Below, one piece after another: positions 1 to 11,779 of a DNA stretch of 64,000 nucleotides; the first letter of the stretch is position 1; each line of letters opens with the position of its first letter. The position numbers and the translations under genes are program-made. A model generated the notes under the pieces. It was not told the origin of the DNA. It ran no database searches and was given only the letters and a program-made list of their open reading frames with translations. Location of the stretch: the NCBI GenBank assembly GCA_027627225.1, contig CM051026.1:6084415-6148414 (forward strand), read 5' to 3'. This DNA comes from Congeria kusceri. Lineage: Eukaryota > Mollusca > Bivalvia > Myida > Dreissenidae.

Positions 1-1384
1 ATATTGGAGTATGTGCAGAACTGACCTTGGTCAGTCAGTGTCAGCCAGGCATGGTGATTACTGGATTTGCGGTCTCGTGTTGACTCTCCTTGTGGTTTGA
101 ATTATGATCAAAAGTTGACACTCTCTGACACCTTTTGTCCACGCATGTATGAATGATAACTTTCATCATAAATCATAAGGACATGCAAACATGACTTTAA
201 ATTGATAGTGATTATGACTGGTGCTCACTGGTGTCATTCAGGCAAAGAGAGTGTTGACCTTCTCACAGACAAGACTGACATGCCAGATTTCAGCTCAGAC
301 ATTTGCATGTCTTAATATCATCTGTAATTGCGTTGTGGACAGATGATGTCATTATTTTAACTCTCCAATAGTGTTCACATTCTAAATCTTAAGTAAAACA
401 TCTAATTCTTACAAAATATATCAGGAGAAAAACTGTGGTATTGCTTGTAAAATTACATATAAACAAGATTGCACATTGGACATATGGTACTAAAATGGTA
501 CTATGGTTGAATATCTCCTATACTGAACAGTGTCTCAATACAAACATGTTTCTTTGTATGACAGACCTCAAAGAAGTCAAATTCAGATACCAACTAACGG
601 TTTTAATTGGCTTGTACGTGTCTCTGTAAGCCATTTGAATGTTATGGAGCTTAAGTACATAGGTTGAAACTAAATCATGTTCCTTCGTATTGCAGGCCTC
701 GAAGCAAGACAGAAATCTCAATCTGTCCTATGAGAAGGTGTTGACACAGTTTTTTGCAAAGAGTGCAGCCATCGTTCAGCCATGTTGGCGATAAAGATCC
801 CACACATGCGGCCATCAGAGCCCCATATACCAGATGTGAGTGTGCAGCATCTTACTTAAGTGAGATTTAAAACATGCGGTCTTGTATTGCTCATGTATTA
901 TTTTACACAGGCAGAGATTTACGGGACGCAATTGTCTGCGTCAAATATGCATATATTGTCAGTCAGGACCCGTCTTTTAAAAAACTCTGCGTCACATCGG
1001 ACGCACAATATTTCTAATGTATCGGTACTCTGATCATTACAAGAAAGACAACTCCAGTTAGTCATGTCTGTATAGAGTTGTACATCATGTGTTTCTTGTT
1101 GACTATTAACCAGTCGTATGCTCGCGCACCTGTCGTTGCTAGGCACATAGTCGCTTATTCTGAATACTTCTATATTTATCTCGCAAATGCAAATGTAGTG
1201 TAGTGTGTTTCATTGTAAGCTAAATTGGGTACTAAATTGATTAAAGAACACAAGGCTATTGAGATGAAATGATTTTTGGGCGTAGATGTGAATAATTTAC
1301 AGAAATATACTACTGAAATGTTCCAGTTAGGTATAAATATAAACATTAATAATGTATTCTTTTATATTTAAATGTGCTATTTTT
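1..1384. other. AT-rich non-coding DNA
   Basis: No gene or repeat family is recognised here. The short ORFs have no recognisable domain. A ~35-bp segment near 545 recurs in diverged form near 676. An exon-like stretch from 696 (AG acceptor at 694-695) is open for about 33 codons but was not identified. Confidence 0.5.
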
Positions 1385-2736
1385 AGCTCACCTGAGCACA
1401 AAGTGCTCATGGTGAGCTTTTGTGATTGCCCGCTGTCCGTCGTCCGTGCGTGTGTCCGTCAATTTTTCATTCAAATGACATCTACTTCTAAACCACTTAA
1501 CAGATTTTTACCAAATTTCACTGGAATGATCATTGGGTGACCCTCTTTCAAAGTTGTTAAATAATTACAGTTGGCTGCATATGTAGGTCACCAGAGCTAA
1601 AAATAGATTAAAAAGTGTGAACTTAAAAAATCTTCTCTGAAACCTCAAGTCCCAGAGGTTTCATATTTGGTATGTAACATCCTATAGTGGTCCTCTACAA
1701 AGATTGTTCAAATAATGGCCCTGGGGTCAAAACTGGCCATTTCCTGGGGGTCACATGGTTTATATAGAATATATAGCATTATGACTTTACAAATCTTCTC
1801 CTCTCTGAAGCTGTAAGGCCCAGAGGTTTCATATTTGGTTTGTAACATCCTTTAGTGGTTGTTTACAAGGTTTGTTCAAACAGGGGGTCACTTGGTTTAT
1901 ATAGTAGCAAAATGACCTTTAAAATCTTCTCCTCTGAAACAACAAGGCCCAGAGGTTTCATATGTGGTATGTAACATTTGATAGTGGTCCTCTACAAAGA
2001 TTGTTCAAATTGTGCCCCTGGGGTCAAAACTGGCTATGCCCTGGGGGGTCACATGGTTTATATAGACTTATATGGCAAAACATCTTTTAAAATCTTCGCC
2101 TGAAACTGCAAGGCCCATAGGTTCGTATTTCGTATGTAGCATCCTAAAGTGGTCCTCTACAAAAGTTGTTCATATTATGCCCCATGAGTAAAAACTGACC
2201 ACACCCCAGTGGTCACATGGTTTATATAAACTTATATAGCAAAATGACTTTAAAATTCTATTTCTCTGAAACCGCAAGGCCTTGAGGCTTCATATTTGGT
2301 ATGTATATGTGGTCCTCTACAAATATTTTTCAAATTATGCCCTTGGGGTCAAAACTGGTCACGGCCAGGGGGTCACATGGTTTATATGGAATTAAATAGC
2401 AAACTGACTTTAAAAATCCTCTCCTCTGAAACGGCAAGGCCCACAGCTTTCCTATACGTAGTATGTAACATTGCATAGTGTCCTCTCCAAAGATTGTTCA
2501 AATTATGCCCCTGGGGTCAAATCTGGCCACACCCCAAGGGGTCACATGGTTTATTTAGACTCAAATCGCAGAATATCTTAAAAAAGCTTTACCTGAAACA
2601 GCAACGCCCAGAGGTTTGTAAAGATTGTTCAAATTATGACCCTGGGATAAAAATAAGCCACACCTCGGAGATGCAAATTCTAATTGGGTTGCAAGGTCTC
2701 AGGTGAGCGTCCTAGGGCCCTCACGGCCCTATTGTT
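1385..2736 (+). mobile_element. Modular tandem-repeat element, AGCTCACC family, copy 1
   Basis: The element opens with an imperfect hairpin: AGCTCACCTGAGCAC, a 3-bp loop, then GTGCTCATGGTGAGCT. A short TCCGTC-rich stretch follows, then about seven degenerate internal units of ~165 bp, each with 'cagaggtttcatatttggta', 'ggtcctctacaaagattgtt' and 'gtcacatggtttatata'. It closes with 'ggtctcaggtgagcg' and a 'gggccct' motif, so a version of the 5' end reappears inverted at the 3' end. There is no transposase ORF. The design resembles the non-autonomous pearl/Helitron-like elements described in bivalves, but membership is inferred. Other copies start at 15836, 32270, 47691 and 60366. Confidence 0.75.
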
Positions 2737-3143
2737 AATGATGGTTCTACTTTGACTCAGTTAGCATTTATTCATATTGCAAATGGTTCAATGGCCTGCA
2801 AATAAATATTTTCGCCTTTCATTTGCTTCCCCAAAATGTAAAATGCCATGTTTAAACACTCTAAAGTATGTTTCAATTACACAAAGTCACAAAATAAATT
2901 AACAGCAAAAACAAGCAAACACGGTAATTGGGACCCCGCCTTTATTTACAGGAAAATCATCTACCTGAGTCCTGTCGACCCCTAAAATTTCACATTGATG
3001 TTAAACCCTGCACAGGGAATACAGAATAGTCTTTGTTACAATTGACGAAATTGATATTAAAAAAGATTAAGTTAAAAAAAAACAACACTGTCAATATGTA
3101 CCCAGGGTTTGTATTTCATGCCTATGTTTCCCATATTTTCCAG
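2737..3143. other. Spacer or intron upstream of the talin exon remnant
   Basis: AT-rich sequence with no recognised repeat. Its last ~20 bases are pyrimidine-rich and end in AG at 3142-3143, a usable splice acceptor for the exon remnant that follows. Confidence 0.4.
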
Positions 3144-3271
3144 TGTGTCATTGCAAGGCTGGGGGGACCATGAAAGAGGCTGTGGATACGATCCTCACGG
3201 TAACAGACCGACTGCTCAGCAGCGTTTGTGACGCCCATGAGATGGTGAGACAGGCCTAGCAACCTGCACAG
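3144..3271 (+). pseudogene. Talin rod-domain exon remnant with an in-frame stop
   Basis: Talin is a cytoplasmic adaptor linking integrins to actin; its rod is a series of helical bundles. Reading from 3146 the peptide includes AGGTMKEAVDTILTVTDRLL, then SSVCDAHEMVRQA. This corresponds closely to the vertebrate talin rod segment I recall with 'TDTILTVT' and 'EMVRQAR.LAQ'. The exon has a pyrimidine-rich acceptor ending in AG (3142-3143) and a GT donor at 3272, and it closes in phase 0. A TAG at 3257-3259 interrupts the conserved RQA-R-x-LAQ run, where arginine is expected. No neighbouring talin exon was found in the window; ~1.4 kb upstream and ~450 bp downstream are repeats and the TSP1 remnant. 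I read it as a stranded, decayed exon. A sequencing error in a real gene is possible but less likely given the surroundings. Confidence 0.75.
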
Positions 3272-3722
3272 GTAGTTTTGTATTATAGAACTCTTATGTT
3301 TTGGCTGCATTTTCCATCATCATGTGAATTTATTTCAACCTGACAATACAATGACATCCATGTAGGCTATAATTATGTTAATACTCTCACCATAGAAACT
3401 TGGGATAATCATGGAATAATTACTGACTGCATCTGATTTTAAAATGTTCACAATGATTCTGCAGATGAGTTGTGTAACATTGTTTTAAGCAATGGTTCAT
3501 GATTTTACAGCAGTGTGGTAAATCACTAATTATTTATTAATTATTTAATTGAAAGATATGTACCCGGTATGTCCTTTGTCTTATAGAACTTTTCTCACTT
3601 TTCGACCACAGGTGGCCTGTTGAGTACTCACATAATCACAATAAAAGTTTGAATAAATTCTTGTTATAGTTACAAGCATTCCATCCACGTGATCTTTTTA
3701 TATTTCTGTTGTGTTTACACAG

Positions 3723-3893
3723 TTGAAGTACGGAGGACAAATTGGTCAGCCAGGGACTCGAGTTCTGTAAGCAGTGGGAATGGAACTCGAGCCAGACACT
3801 GGACCTGTACTGATCCCCCTCCTGCCTAGGTGGAAGTGACAGTGGAAGGGATAGTTGTCAAGTCAAGGATTGCAAACACAAGTTCTTGCCGAG
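3723..3893 (+). pseudogene. Thrombospondin type-1 repeat exon remnant, copy A
   Basis: TSP1 repeats are ~55-residue disulphide-bonded modules of secreted and membrane proteins (hemicentins, ADAMTS, spondins). In one frame the exon reads NWSARDSSSVSSGNGTRARH then WTCTDPPPA, the W-S...C-S-V-S-C-G-N-G-T...R...C-T pattern with both central cysteines replaced by serine. After a TAG in the 'cctgcctaggtgg' stretch, the module continues in another frame as CLGGSDSGRDSCQVKDC. Before NWS, the expected G-G-Q-W is read in a third frame. Splice borders look good: AG at 3721-3722 and GTAAGAT from 3894. The lesions are almost identical in the copy at 49472. The parent gene cannot be named from one module. 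The frame breaks make this exon non-functional unless the assembly is wrong. Confidence 0.7.
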
Positions 3894-3977
3894 GTAAGAT
3901 GACAATGATAGCAACAATAGTCGCTGCCTCAGTGCCATGCTGTCCAAATACAGTTTGAATGCACTGAACAGATTTTT

Positions 3978-4610
3978 AGCTCACTTGAGCTTGAAATGCT
4001 CTGGTGTGAACTATTTTGGTCAGTCATCGTCTGTCTTCAGTTGTTTGTTGTCTGTCTTTTGTTATCAGCAATTTGTATTTTGCTTTTAACAACTTCTCTG
4101 AAGCCACTGGATGGATGTTGAAAAAACTGGGCATATAATTTTATGTTCAGTCTTCGCAAAATCCATTTCATACTGCGTGTTGTCAATTCGGTCAGTCAAT
4201 GTACTTTAAGTCAATTATTTATTGTAGTGCCATTAGTAACTTGGTCTAAAGAAGGCCAGTACCGAGCCAAATTGTGCATACTATTGGCAAGTTCCCTTGG
4301 AATAATTTTGAGTTATTTGTGCCTTGAAATGTACTAGTCTGTGCTTGTTCGCTGTGACATTGTGTTTATTATAATGCGTAGAAATACTTAATATTAATAA
4401 TCAGTAACATGTCTTGTTGCACATATCTGCAATATGTTCCAGTCGAATGATGAGTGAATTTTGGCCTCCAATGTGCTTACAAAGTTTGTGCCAAGCATCA
4501 TGCATATTGCTGTCGAAAGAAGCTTATAGACTGGCATTTTGTCCTGTTGTATGTACATGTATCAGTGCGTCTGTAAACACTTTAAATATCTTTCCATAAA
4601 CTACTAGGAA
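3978..4610 (+). repeat. Paralogous anonymous block, copy A (downstream of TSP1 exon A)
   Basis: Opens with a degenerate AGCTCAC-type hairpin start (3978-4010). It is then collinear with 50386-50830 and partly with 43440-43680; shared words include 'gccattagtaacttggtc', 'ccaagccaaattgtgcat' (diverged here) and 'aggcatgttcc'. Together with the upstream TSP1 exon it forms one duplicated segment shared with the 49.47-50.83 kb region. No coding potential. Confidence 0.7.
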
Positions 4611-4650
4611 ATATTCAACTGAATTACACAGCAATTATTCTTGGAGAATT

Positions 4651-4780
4651 AACAATAAACCTACCTTTTTATGAACAAGTTCCAGCTAATATAACAATAA
4701 ATCTACATTTTTATGAACAAGTTCCAGCTAATATAACAATAAACCTACATTTTTATGAACAAGTTCCAGCTAATATAACA
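4651..4780 (+). repeat. 42-bp tandem repeat, three copies
   Basis: Three head-to-tail units starting at 4651, 4693 and 4735, each containing 'tatgaacaagttccagctaa' and differing at only a few positions. Recent local amplification. Confidence 0.95.
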
Positions 4781-7256
4781 CTCAGCCTCCTGCTAAAAAT
4801 GGCTGATGGTCAATATTTCAAAACGTGTGAAATAAATGTTTGCATATTTCTCTCAATTGACTATAAAAATCGTGTTAAGTGACAGACGTTTTAGATGCTT
4901 CACAATGTATATTCCATATATGTGTTAAATATGTAAACTATTGTACAAGTTTAGTCTGTTACATATTTACTTTAATTATCCTAAAGAAGAAAAATCTTCG
5001 TAATTTGCACACAGAAATACACTTTATTTCAGTCTGTCACAACAAATAACAAGTGTGGCTCCCATTGATGATACAAGACATGGCCTTCAAAACAGATTTC
5101 TTTGATTTTTTCTTCTAATTAATATGCATTTATTTACAGCATGTTGCGGGAACCCTCGTATATATGTTGTATAAAATGTGCTTTGTTTAGGGGAAAAAAA
5201 TCATATGTATAGGCATGGTAATGACATATTCAAGTCTTTAGCATTTAAATTGTATAAACAATGTATACAAGTTTCATAAAGATATGTACTTAAAGTGGCC
5301 TCAACTTACAAAATTGTTTTACAAATTGAGATAGAAAAGTTTGGTAAACATGGTGCATTTGGAGTCCTTTCCCTTATACTGATTTATAAATTTTTGCTAT
5401 TCACCGAATATTCTGAGCTAGTCTACTTACCCGTTCGTCGACGGTTAACAACAATTTTCAGAGCACACTGCTTCACATGTAAAACTGTGTGTGTATATAA
5501 TATACAACGTTTCCCTGTGTTAAAGGGGAAGTTACATGTATAATATTACTTTGCAGTGCGGGTGCAGTGCTTATAATAAGAATCTATGAGTTTAAAATTG
5601 ATTTTATCAGTAAAAGAACTCAATAACGTGTATAAAACATGATAATTAAAAATGTAATACTAGGATTGTAAAATAAAACTTCTTTATTTCAATATAGCTA
5701 TACATTAAGATAATAATATTAAAGTACAGGAATTACCCCTGTTATGACAACAGTGCAAAAACAAGACTGTTGGTAACATGTTTACTTATATAGAGGATTT
5801 GCATACAGAGCTTAAACGCTGAAACGATGATAACCCTAACCCTTTTGCTTGAAAGTTTGGGTGCCCATCTTACATGGTACGCGTTAAGGTCTTTTAAGGA
5901 CGTAGCAACTGTAATTTATATTTTTATTTATATTAGATAATTAGCGACAGTCACAAGATATCACTTCAATTTGTTTTCCCAAATTCTATTGCGTCCACCA
6001 GACGCAGACGTTATGAAAATATGCGTCTCATCGGAAATCTATGCGCCCCAAACGCAGGGCGCGCATCTAGAATTATAACCTATAATTTCAAGAAATAAAG
6101 CTTAGTTTTTAACAGTGTTAGTAATCCGATGCTCTGCTGCCACTGCCATACACTAACCGATGTGATTTGCTCTTGTATTTTGTGTTAAGGTAATTTGGTC
6201 CACGTCTGAGAGTCGTCTACATTTGTTCCCACCAATACCCCATCCCTCCCTCCAAAAAATTAAATTAAATTGACCTACCCACCTTAAAAATTCTGGTTCG
6301 CGTTACCGCAATCAAACAATTGTTTAAGGATGGCCTAAGTGTTTCAAATATACACTATCACTCAGAAGTATTGACATCTTGATCAACAGTGATGGTTTAG
6401 TCAAAATTATTGTAAAAAATAGTAAAAATCTGACTAGCCATTGGAGTGAATACAACATATTATACAAATTAAGAGATTGATAACTGGGTCCCCGCATTAT
6501 ACATGTGTATATAAACACTGCAACACAAAGCTGTTCATGAAGATTGGACAGATGTAAGAGGAGCAAGAAGCATTCTTAATCAGTGGTTTTAAAATAAAAC
6601 ATCCTGGGTGAATAAGGGAGGGCTCAGCTAACAACAGAAAATGTAGATTATTAAATAACAGTTAGGATCTGTGTTTCTATCTTCCTTTGTGCCTAGACCA
6701 GCATGGCTCATATGCATTGCAGAGGAGAAAGAGGAGAGTAAAAGAAAGATTTATTTTTTTTGGGGGGTGGGTAGTTCGTGCATCTTGAGTAATAAATGTT
6801 AATTGTGCACAATAAAACACTAAACAATAAATTAGTTATGAAGTAACGTTTAATAAGTAAATTCATATATTGAATTATAACCCAGGTAGATATAAATTAA
6901 TACCAATATTGGTACGGTGCTAATGATATTGACAGAGCCAGTTATATACGATGTAAGCACTGACTGGGTTTAACCCTTTGAATGCATTACTGAGCAATGT
7001 TCTAGATTTATATAAGTTGGTTTTGAAGCATTGACGCCCATCATGGGATGATAGTGATAATTTACAGATGGATGAAGAATATGGTTTGGCAAGAGTTACC
7101 TCCCTGTCATCAGGTTAAATACAATTAATTTTCCTATTAGTATGGGGTTGTAATTTATATCTGTCAATTTTAGTAAAATTTTGTAAACATGTGCATGAAT
7201 TGAAAGTTTCTTCCCTTAGATTGTATAAGCATTTTCAAATTTATTTCTAACTCAAA
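4781..7256. other. AT-rich DNA without recognised genes
   Basis: No domain-bearing ORF was found. The stretch 6220-6290 has 'tttgttcccaccaatacccc' and 'cctacccacc', reminiscent of the CCTACC-rich inverted-repeat elements at 26741 and 39916, but no boundaries could be set. The rest shows no structure I can support. Confidence 0.45.
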
Positions 7257-7835
7257 TTCAGTTAAAAGCTTGCTCTTCTTTCATTTCGGTCGTTTTCCAT
7301 TAGGTTAATGAATTAACAGTATCAGATGGACCCTTGCTTATAATAGGCCATATCAATGCAATTTTAATAATTTTTTATAAAACTTGTGAAAATAAAGGGC
7401 TGTTTGTCAGCATTCATTGTCTAATTGAAGATTATTGCTAGGAAGCTCTCGTTATATCAACAGACACTTGATTATATTATCAAAAGCAGTGTTTGTGTTA
7501 TTCGCTAAATTTTGACGCTAAATGGATCATTCATAAAAATTGCATTTAGAAAAATTATATATTGCCTACCTACCTAGACCTCGCTGATAATCACAATAGA
7601 TACTTAAAAGTAAATTCATTGAAAGAACTTTTCCAAACAGTGCCATCTTATACATTAATCCAGTACTTGAAAGAAATAAACACATTTAACAAAATTTAGT
7701 TCATATTTCCTACTCTATATAGAAATCAACATGCGTAAACGGCACGATATAACCATCATGCGTTGAGTTGCCGTAAAACCCAAATAAACAAACAAAAGCT
7801 ACCAGCAACCTTGGGTAGGCAATGGCAAACCAACA
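7257..7835 (-). mobile_element. Inverted, diverged copy of the 39916-40364 element
   Basis: Positions 7260-7500 match the reverse complement of 40030-40280 over most of their length: both carry the same 'aagcttgctcttct', 'gtcagcattcat' and 'caacagacacttgattatat' features in opposite orientation. The right end (about 7811-7832) has 'ttgggtaggcaatggcaaac', equivalent to the terminal repeat of the other copy. About 250 extra bases separate core and end here. No ORF. Confidence 0.6.
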
Positions 7836-7839
7836 AGAC

Positions 7840-8490
7840 CACCAATTTGTTAAGGTTGTCTACAGTGCTGGTCCTACCTGATACATTATTAAGCATCTGC
7901 AATATCATTAAGATCCTGCACAGTCTGCCAAGTTTGTAATAACAAATTCGCTCTCTCATATTTATTTGTTGACCACTTAAATACAACGCTTTGTATGGGT
8001 TGAGCAGATTATCAATTTCTCTTTATATAATTATGAACACGTATTTGAGAATTCTTGTGTGTCCAGTCATAGTAACTCTTCGTACACTGCATGTTTGCCA
8101 AAAGCAAATGCATTCTGTTTGTTGTAGTTATCTCAAACATGTTTGCAATATATGCATCTTCATTACTGGATCTTAAAAAACTTGAGAGATGTTCATTGGA
8201 ATTATTATGTGTCATTTACTGCTTCGAAATAACGAGGTTTGACTTTTATCTGAAAATCGTTCAATGTTCATAGTACAGTGTTAAGTGTATCGTACTGGGT
8301 TAGCTCATGCCTTCGCCTGTCTGAATTGTGTTGGTTATTTATCTCTTTTATTCTACTCTTGCATTGGTGCATAATGCTGATAACGACTATATTTGATGGT
8401 TCAGTTAAAGATACTGAAATCAGCAGAAGGTACAATAAAATAGAGTACTTCTAAGTATGACTTCAAATTTAGAAATTCAGTTCCAAAGCA
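7840..8490 (+). repeat. Paralogous anonymous block (matches 43.9, 51.2, 38.3 and 63.4 kb)
   Basis: Sub-blocks recur elsewhere in the same orientation. 7870-7980 ('cctgcacagtctgccaag', 'aattcgctctct') matches 43965-44095, 51230-51330 and 63370-63440. 8035-8180 ('gtttgcaatatatgcatctt') matches 63455-63590. 8280-8480 ('gtgttggtt', 'tttgatggttcagtta') matches 38260-38460 and 63690-63890. No coding capacity is shared between copies. Confidence 0.65.
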
Positions 8491-8497
8491 TTTTATA

Positions 8498-9395
8498 ATG
8501 CTTGCACAAAGTGGGAGGCATAAAGCATTGCACTTGTCTGTCCATACGTCCGTCTATACTTCTCGAAATTTTGTGGACTCAACTCATCTTCAACTGCTAG
8601 GCGGATTTTGCTCAAACTTTCACAGGTGAATAACTTTAATGTAAAAGTGATTGTAAAGGAAGGATATTGGCCTTCAACCAATTTTGGCAGAATTATGGCC
8701 AATTGTCATTTATTCCACTAAAGATTATATACTAATCAACGTGGACTTAACTCCTCTTTAATTGAACTCCTCTTTAATTGCTGGGCGGATTAATGTGTAG
8801 GTGATTTTGTTCACCTTTTGGGGGGGGGGGGGGCAGAAACGTTAAACATGATGACATGGTGTGTTGTGCGCAAGAACCAGGTACAAGGTCAAGGTCACAC
8901 TTAAATGTCTAAGGTCAATTAAAAAAATTCAGCCATAGGTTCGGTCTGGAGTATAATTTGGTCCAGCATGGAAGGATTTTCAAATAAATTGGCAGAAATG
9001 TTAAGCCTATCTTAAGCATAATGAGACGGTGTGTCGCACGCAAGAATCAGGTCCCTAGGTCCAAGGTCAAGGTTACACTTAAAGGTCATAGGTAAAATAT
9101 AAGATTTTTGCCCAGCGGGGAATTGCATCCAATAACCTGGCAGAAGTGCTAAGCATGTTGAGATGGTGTGTTGCGTGCAAGAACCAAGTCCCTTAGTAAG
9201 AGGTCATGGTCACCCTTAAAGGTCAGATGTCAAATATAAGAATTTAAACCATAGACCCTTTCTGGGGCATCATTTTGTCCAGCATGGAAGGAATTTTAAA
9301 TAACATGGCAAAATAGTTAAGCATGGTGATACGGTTTGTAGCTTGCTGGAACCAGATCCCTAGGTCCAAGGTCAAATGTATAAATGTTACGATTT
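8498..9395 (+). mobile_element. Modular repeat with 'aaggtcaaggtcacac' units
   Basis: Starts near 'gcttgcacaaagtgggaggc', followed by 'tctgtccatacgtccgtcta'. It then has four or so ~145-bp units with 'gtccagcatggaaggatttt', 'agatggtgtgttgcgtgcaa' and 'ccaaggtcaaggtcacac'. A 14-bp run of G lies at 8820-8833. A shorter, diverged copy of its 5' part occurs at 9535-9770. No transposase. Confidence 0.6.
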
Positions 9396-9534
9396 ATGAC
9401 GATATTTTGTCAAGATTAAAACTATTGATTGGAAATTTGTGATACCTCAACTTACTTCACAGAATAAGCAGAAAGTACGATATAAAAGGAAATTTTTTCT
9501 TTAGCAAAATAATTTGTATACGTATAGACAATGC

Positions 9535-9770
9535 GGGCTATGTAGAACAAGCTGTATAAGTGGGAGCATCTGTCTGATTGACTAGTTTTCCACTTTTGAA
9601 TATATACTTCCAAAATTTTGTGGACTCATCTCCACTTTTACTGCCTTGCAGATTTTTGTCAAACTTTCACAACTGAAGATCCTTATCGTGATCGTAAGGG
9701 AAGGAATTTTATCTTCTAATTTTGGCACAATGAAGTCCCTTTGTCATTTTTTCCATTTTAGAATTTTTTT
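9535..9770 (+). repeat. 5' fragment of the 8498-9395 repeat family
   Basis: Shares 'aaaattttgtggactca', 'tcaaactttcaca' and 'aattttggca' in order with 8560-8700, then runs into a T-rich tract and a short TA repeat (9776-9788). Confidence 0.6.
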
Positions 9771-9879
9771 TTTTATATATATATATAAATTAGTGGAGGC
9801 AAATATTAGTGTTGGCAACATGCCCTTTGTCTGTGTCCAAACATGTGTCATGGGGGCCTCCATGTCTGTGACACGTCAA

Positions 9880-10851
9880 GTTTCTTTTTTCTTGCGACTG
9901 ACTAAGTCTTTAAATCGGAATGTGAAAGCAATTAGTAACTCTCAAATTCACAATCACAGATCTATTAACATTTTTCTCTTCGATATAATTATATTGGGCA
10001 TAAATTTGCCAGTGCTAATTTGATCCCTTCAGTTGATAACGATGTGAAAGCAATTGTAAAGCAGGGTTTAAAGTAGTAATTTTGGGTAATCAGCCATACT
10101 GTCGTCCATTGGGTATGCTAATATTTTGAAAAAGGATTCCACAATCAGATTCTGAGGTGGTTTATTGTTAAATCAAAGCGCTGAAGGCGCTCCAGTTGTT
10201 CGCTATTACGTAACACTGGGCACATAATAGATGCTCTGGGCAATAAGAGGGATGACACGTTTCAGTTTAAATAAAGGGGTTATAAAAATGTCTGAATGAA
10301 AATATTCATTTATTTACTGTAACATTTGTTCGGTATTATAAATTGGAATTATAAAAAAACTGCCTTGCAAGAAACCTAATGAGACAAATTCTTTTTCCGA
10401 TTTTCAATTGCATGTTCTTTCATTGGGCTTCATACATATATTAATTTAAAGACATTCTGACACTATATTTTAATTTCTAAGACAAATTATCTGGATCTAC
10501 ATGTACGAGTAAATAGTAAAAAACGACCGTAAACAGTTTCATTACATGACGCTGTCTGTGGAAGAAGGATGATTAGTCTGTAGAAGTTCGAAGCTGTGGA
10601 GTTGAGCAAAACTCAATCTTTACCTTATAAACAATCAACAAGTTGCTGAGTATTAGAAATATTAAATATGATACGAATGCAAAGACTGTGCTACAAGCTT
10701 TTCAACCATATTAGCAAGTGTTATGTGATAATATGGTCAAGTTACTTAAAGGGAGTTGCTAACAGAATATTGTTGTTTTCTTTTGGAAATATCTTAAAAA
10801 TGTAGTCCCTTTTAATTTATTAAGCATCTGCAATAGCAAATCTGTCGAAAA
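9880..10851 (+). repeat. Paralogous block fragment, then unassigned AT-rich DNA
   Basis: 9895-10040 ('gcgactgactaagtcttta', 'cacagatctattaacatttt', 'tgccagtgct') is collinear with 38480-38620 and, in part, 52660-52690. A small hairpin 'agcgctgaaggcgct' lies near 10177. The rest shows nothing I recognise. Confidence 0.5.
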
Positions 10852-10945
10852 AGTAGATGAAAACATTTTCAACCTCTGCCAGGAATCGAGCCTGGGAACT
10901 TCGAAAAGCGACTCTGACATGCTATCCACTAGGCTACTGTAGGCA
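10852..10945 (-). mobile_element. tRNA-derived SINE head (or tRNA pseudogene)
   Basis: On the minus strand the sequence has an A-box-like TAGCCTAGTGGATAGCATG and, ~30 bases later, a B-box-like GGCTCGATTCC within 'CCCAGGCTCGATTCCTGG', a T-arm-like hairpin. I cannot pair a 7-bp acceptor stem, and the anticodon arm is poor, so a working tRNA gene is unlikely. A SINE head fits better. The tail boundary is uncertain. Confidence 0.6.
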
Positions 10946-11779
10946 TACTTATTTAGCGTGGCAAATTTTAGCGGTCGGAAGGTATTTTTAAAAAATACGG
11001 AATATTAGCGCTCTTGCTTTACTGCCAAAATATCATTTTAGCGCTCTGCTGCATCTGACATTTACAAAAAAAAATTTTTTTGTAGAAAATCTTCATATTT
11101 GTTCAATTGATAAACAGGTATCAGGATTGAAATGAAATAATTTGTAATGCTGTCTGTTTATCTTAATTACCCATTTGACTGCCTGTAGCACATTTAACAA
11201 GAAACAAAACAGAACACAAACACCTATTCACAACTTACACATTAACCACCTTTAAAATAATTATCTATTCATAAGCTTTCACACCTGAAACATCTTTCCG
11301 CAAACAAAATAGAAAACCACCGAAAACTCCGGAGTTGTCCCGAGGCGATAATACTGGCTACTTGACACAATTAGACAAATGCACGAAACAGAATCCAAGC
11401 AGTTTTTGGGACTTTATTTATTTATTATATTAATTGAAAACGAATCATACATCTACTATATATTGTAAATTGTAATTATAAGAAGCTGAAGTTATGTTTT
11501 GACAGTGCATTTTAATACATTATTATGTAAACAAAGTTCTTCGTAAACAACAAATTTGCTCAAAAATCGGTTCCCAAATTAGCGTCTCAAAGTGTTGTTT
11601 ACGCCTTTATTTTTATTTATTTTAACCTTCAAAATATTATTAAACACAGTCTACATATTTCAAAATAGATGCAATTGCAATTATAAACAACAAAAATGAT
11701 GTTTGACGATGTATTTAACACTTAAAAGTTGCAAGTTGTTAACTTAAATATTCCCACGATGTCATGTTCTAATCATATT
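10946..11779. other. AT-rich DNA with recurring 'tagcg' motifs
   Basis: The motifs 'tttagcgtggcaaattttag', 'tattagcgctctt', 'ttttagcgctctgc' and 'aaattagcgtctca' recur between 10955 and 11590. This suggests a decayed element with related ends, but I could not fix terminal repeats or target duplications. No coding signal. Confidence 0.4.

Noticed and set aside
696..837. Exon-like segment reading ASKQDRNLNLSYEKVLTQF, considered as a talin exon
   Set aside because: It has an AG acceptor and a possible donor, but similarity to talin is too weak to claim and a stop occurs after ~33 codons.
9646..10023. 125-codon ORF
   Set aside because: It crosses a repeat fragment, a T-rich tract, a TA repeat and part of a paralogous block; the partner block has no matching frame.
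10852..10945. Functional tRNA gene
   Set aside because: A- and B-box likeness is good, but no acceptor stem or clean anticodon arm could be paired; annotated as a SINE head instead.
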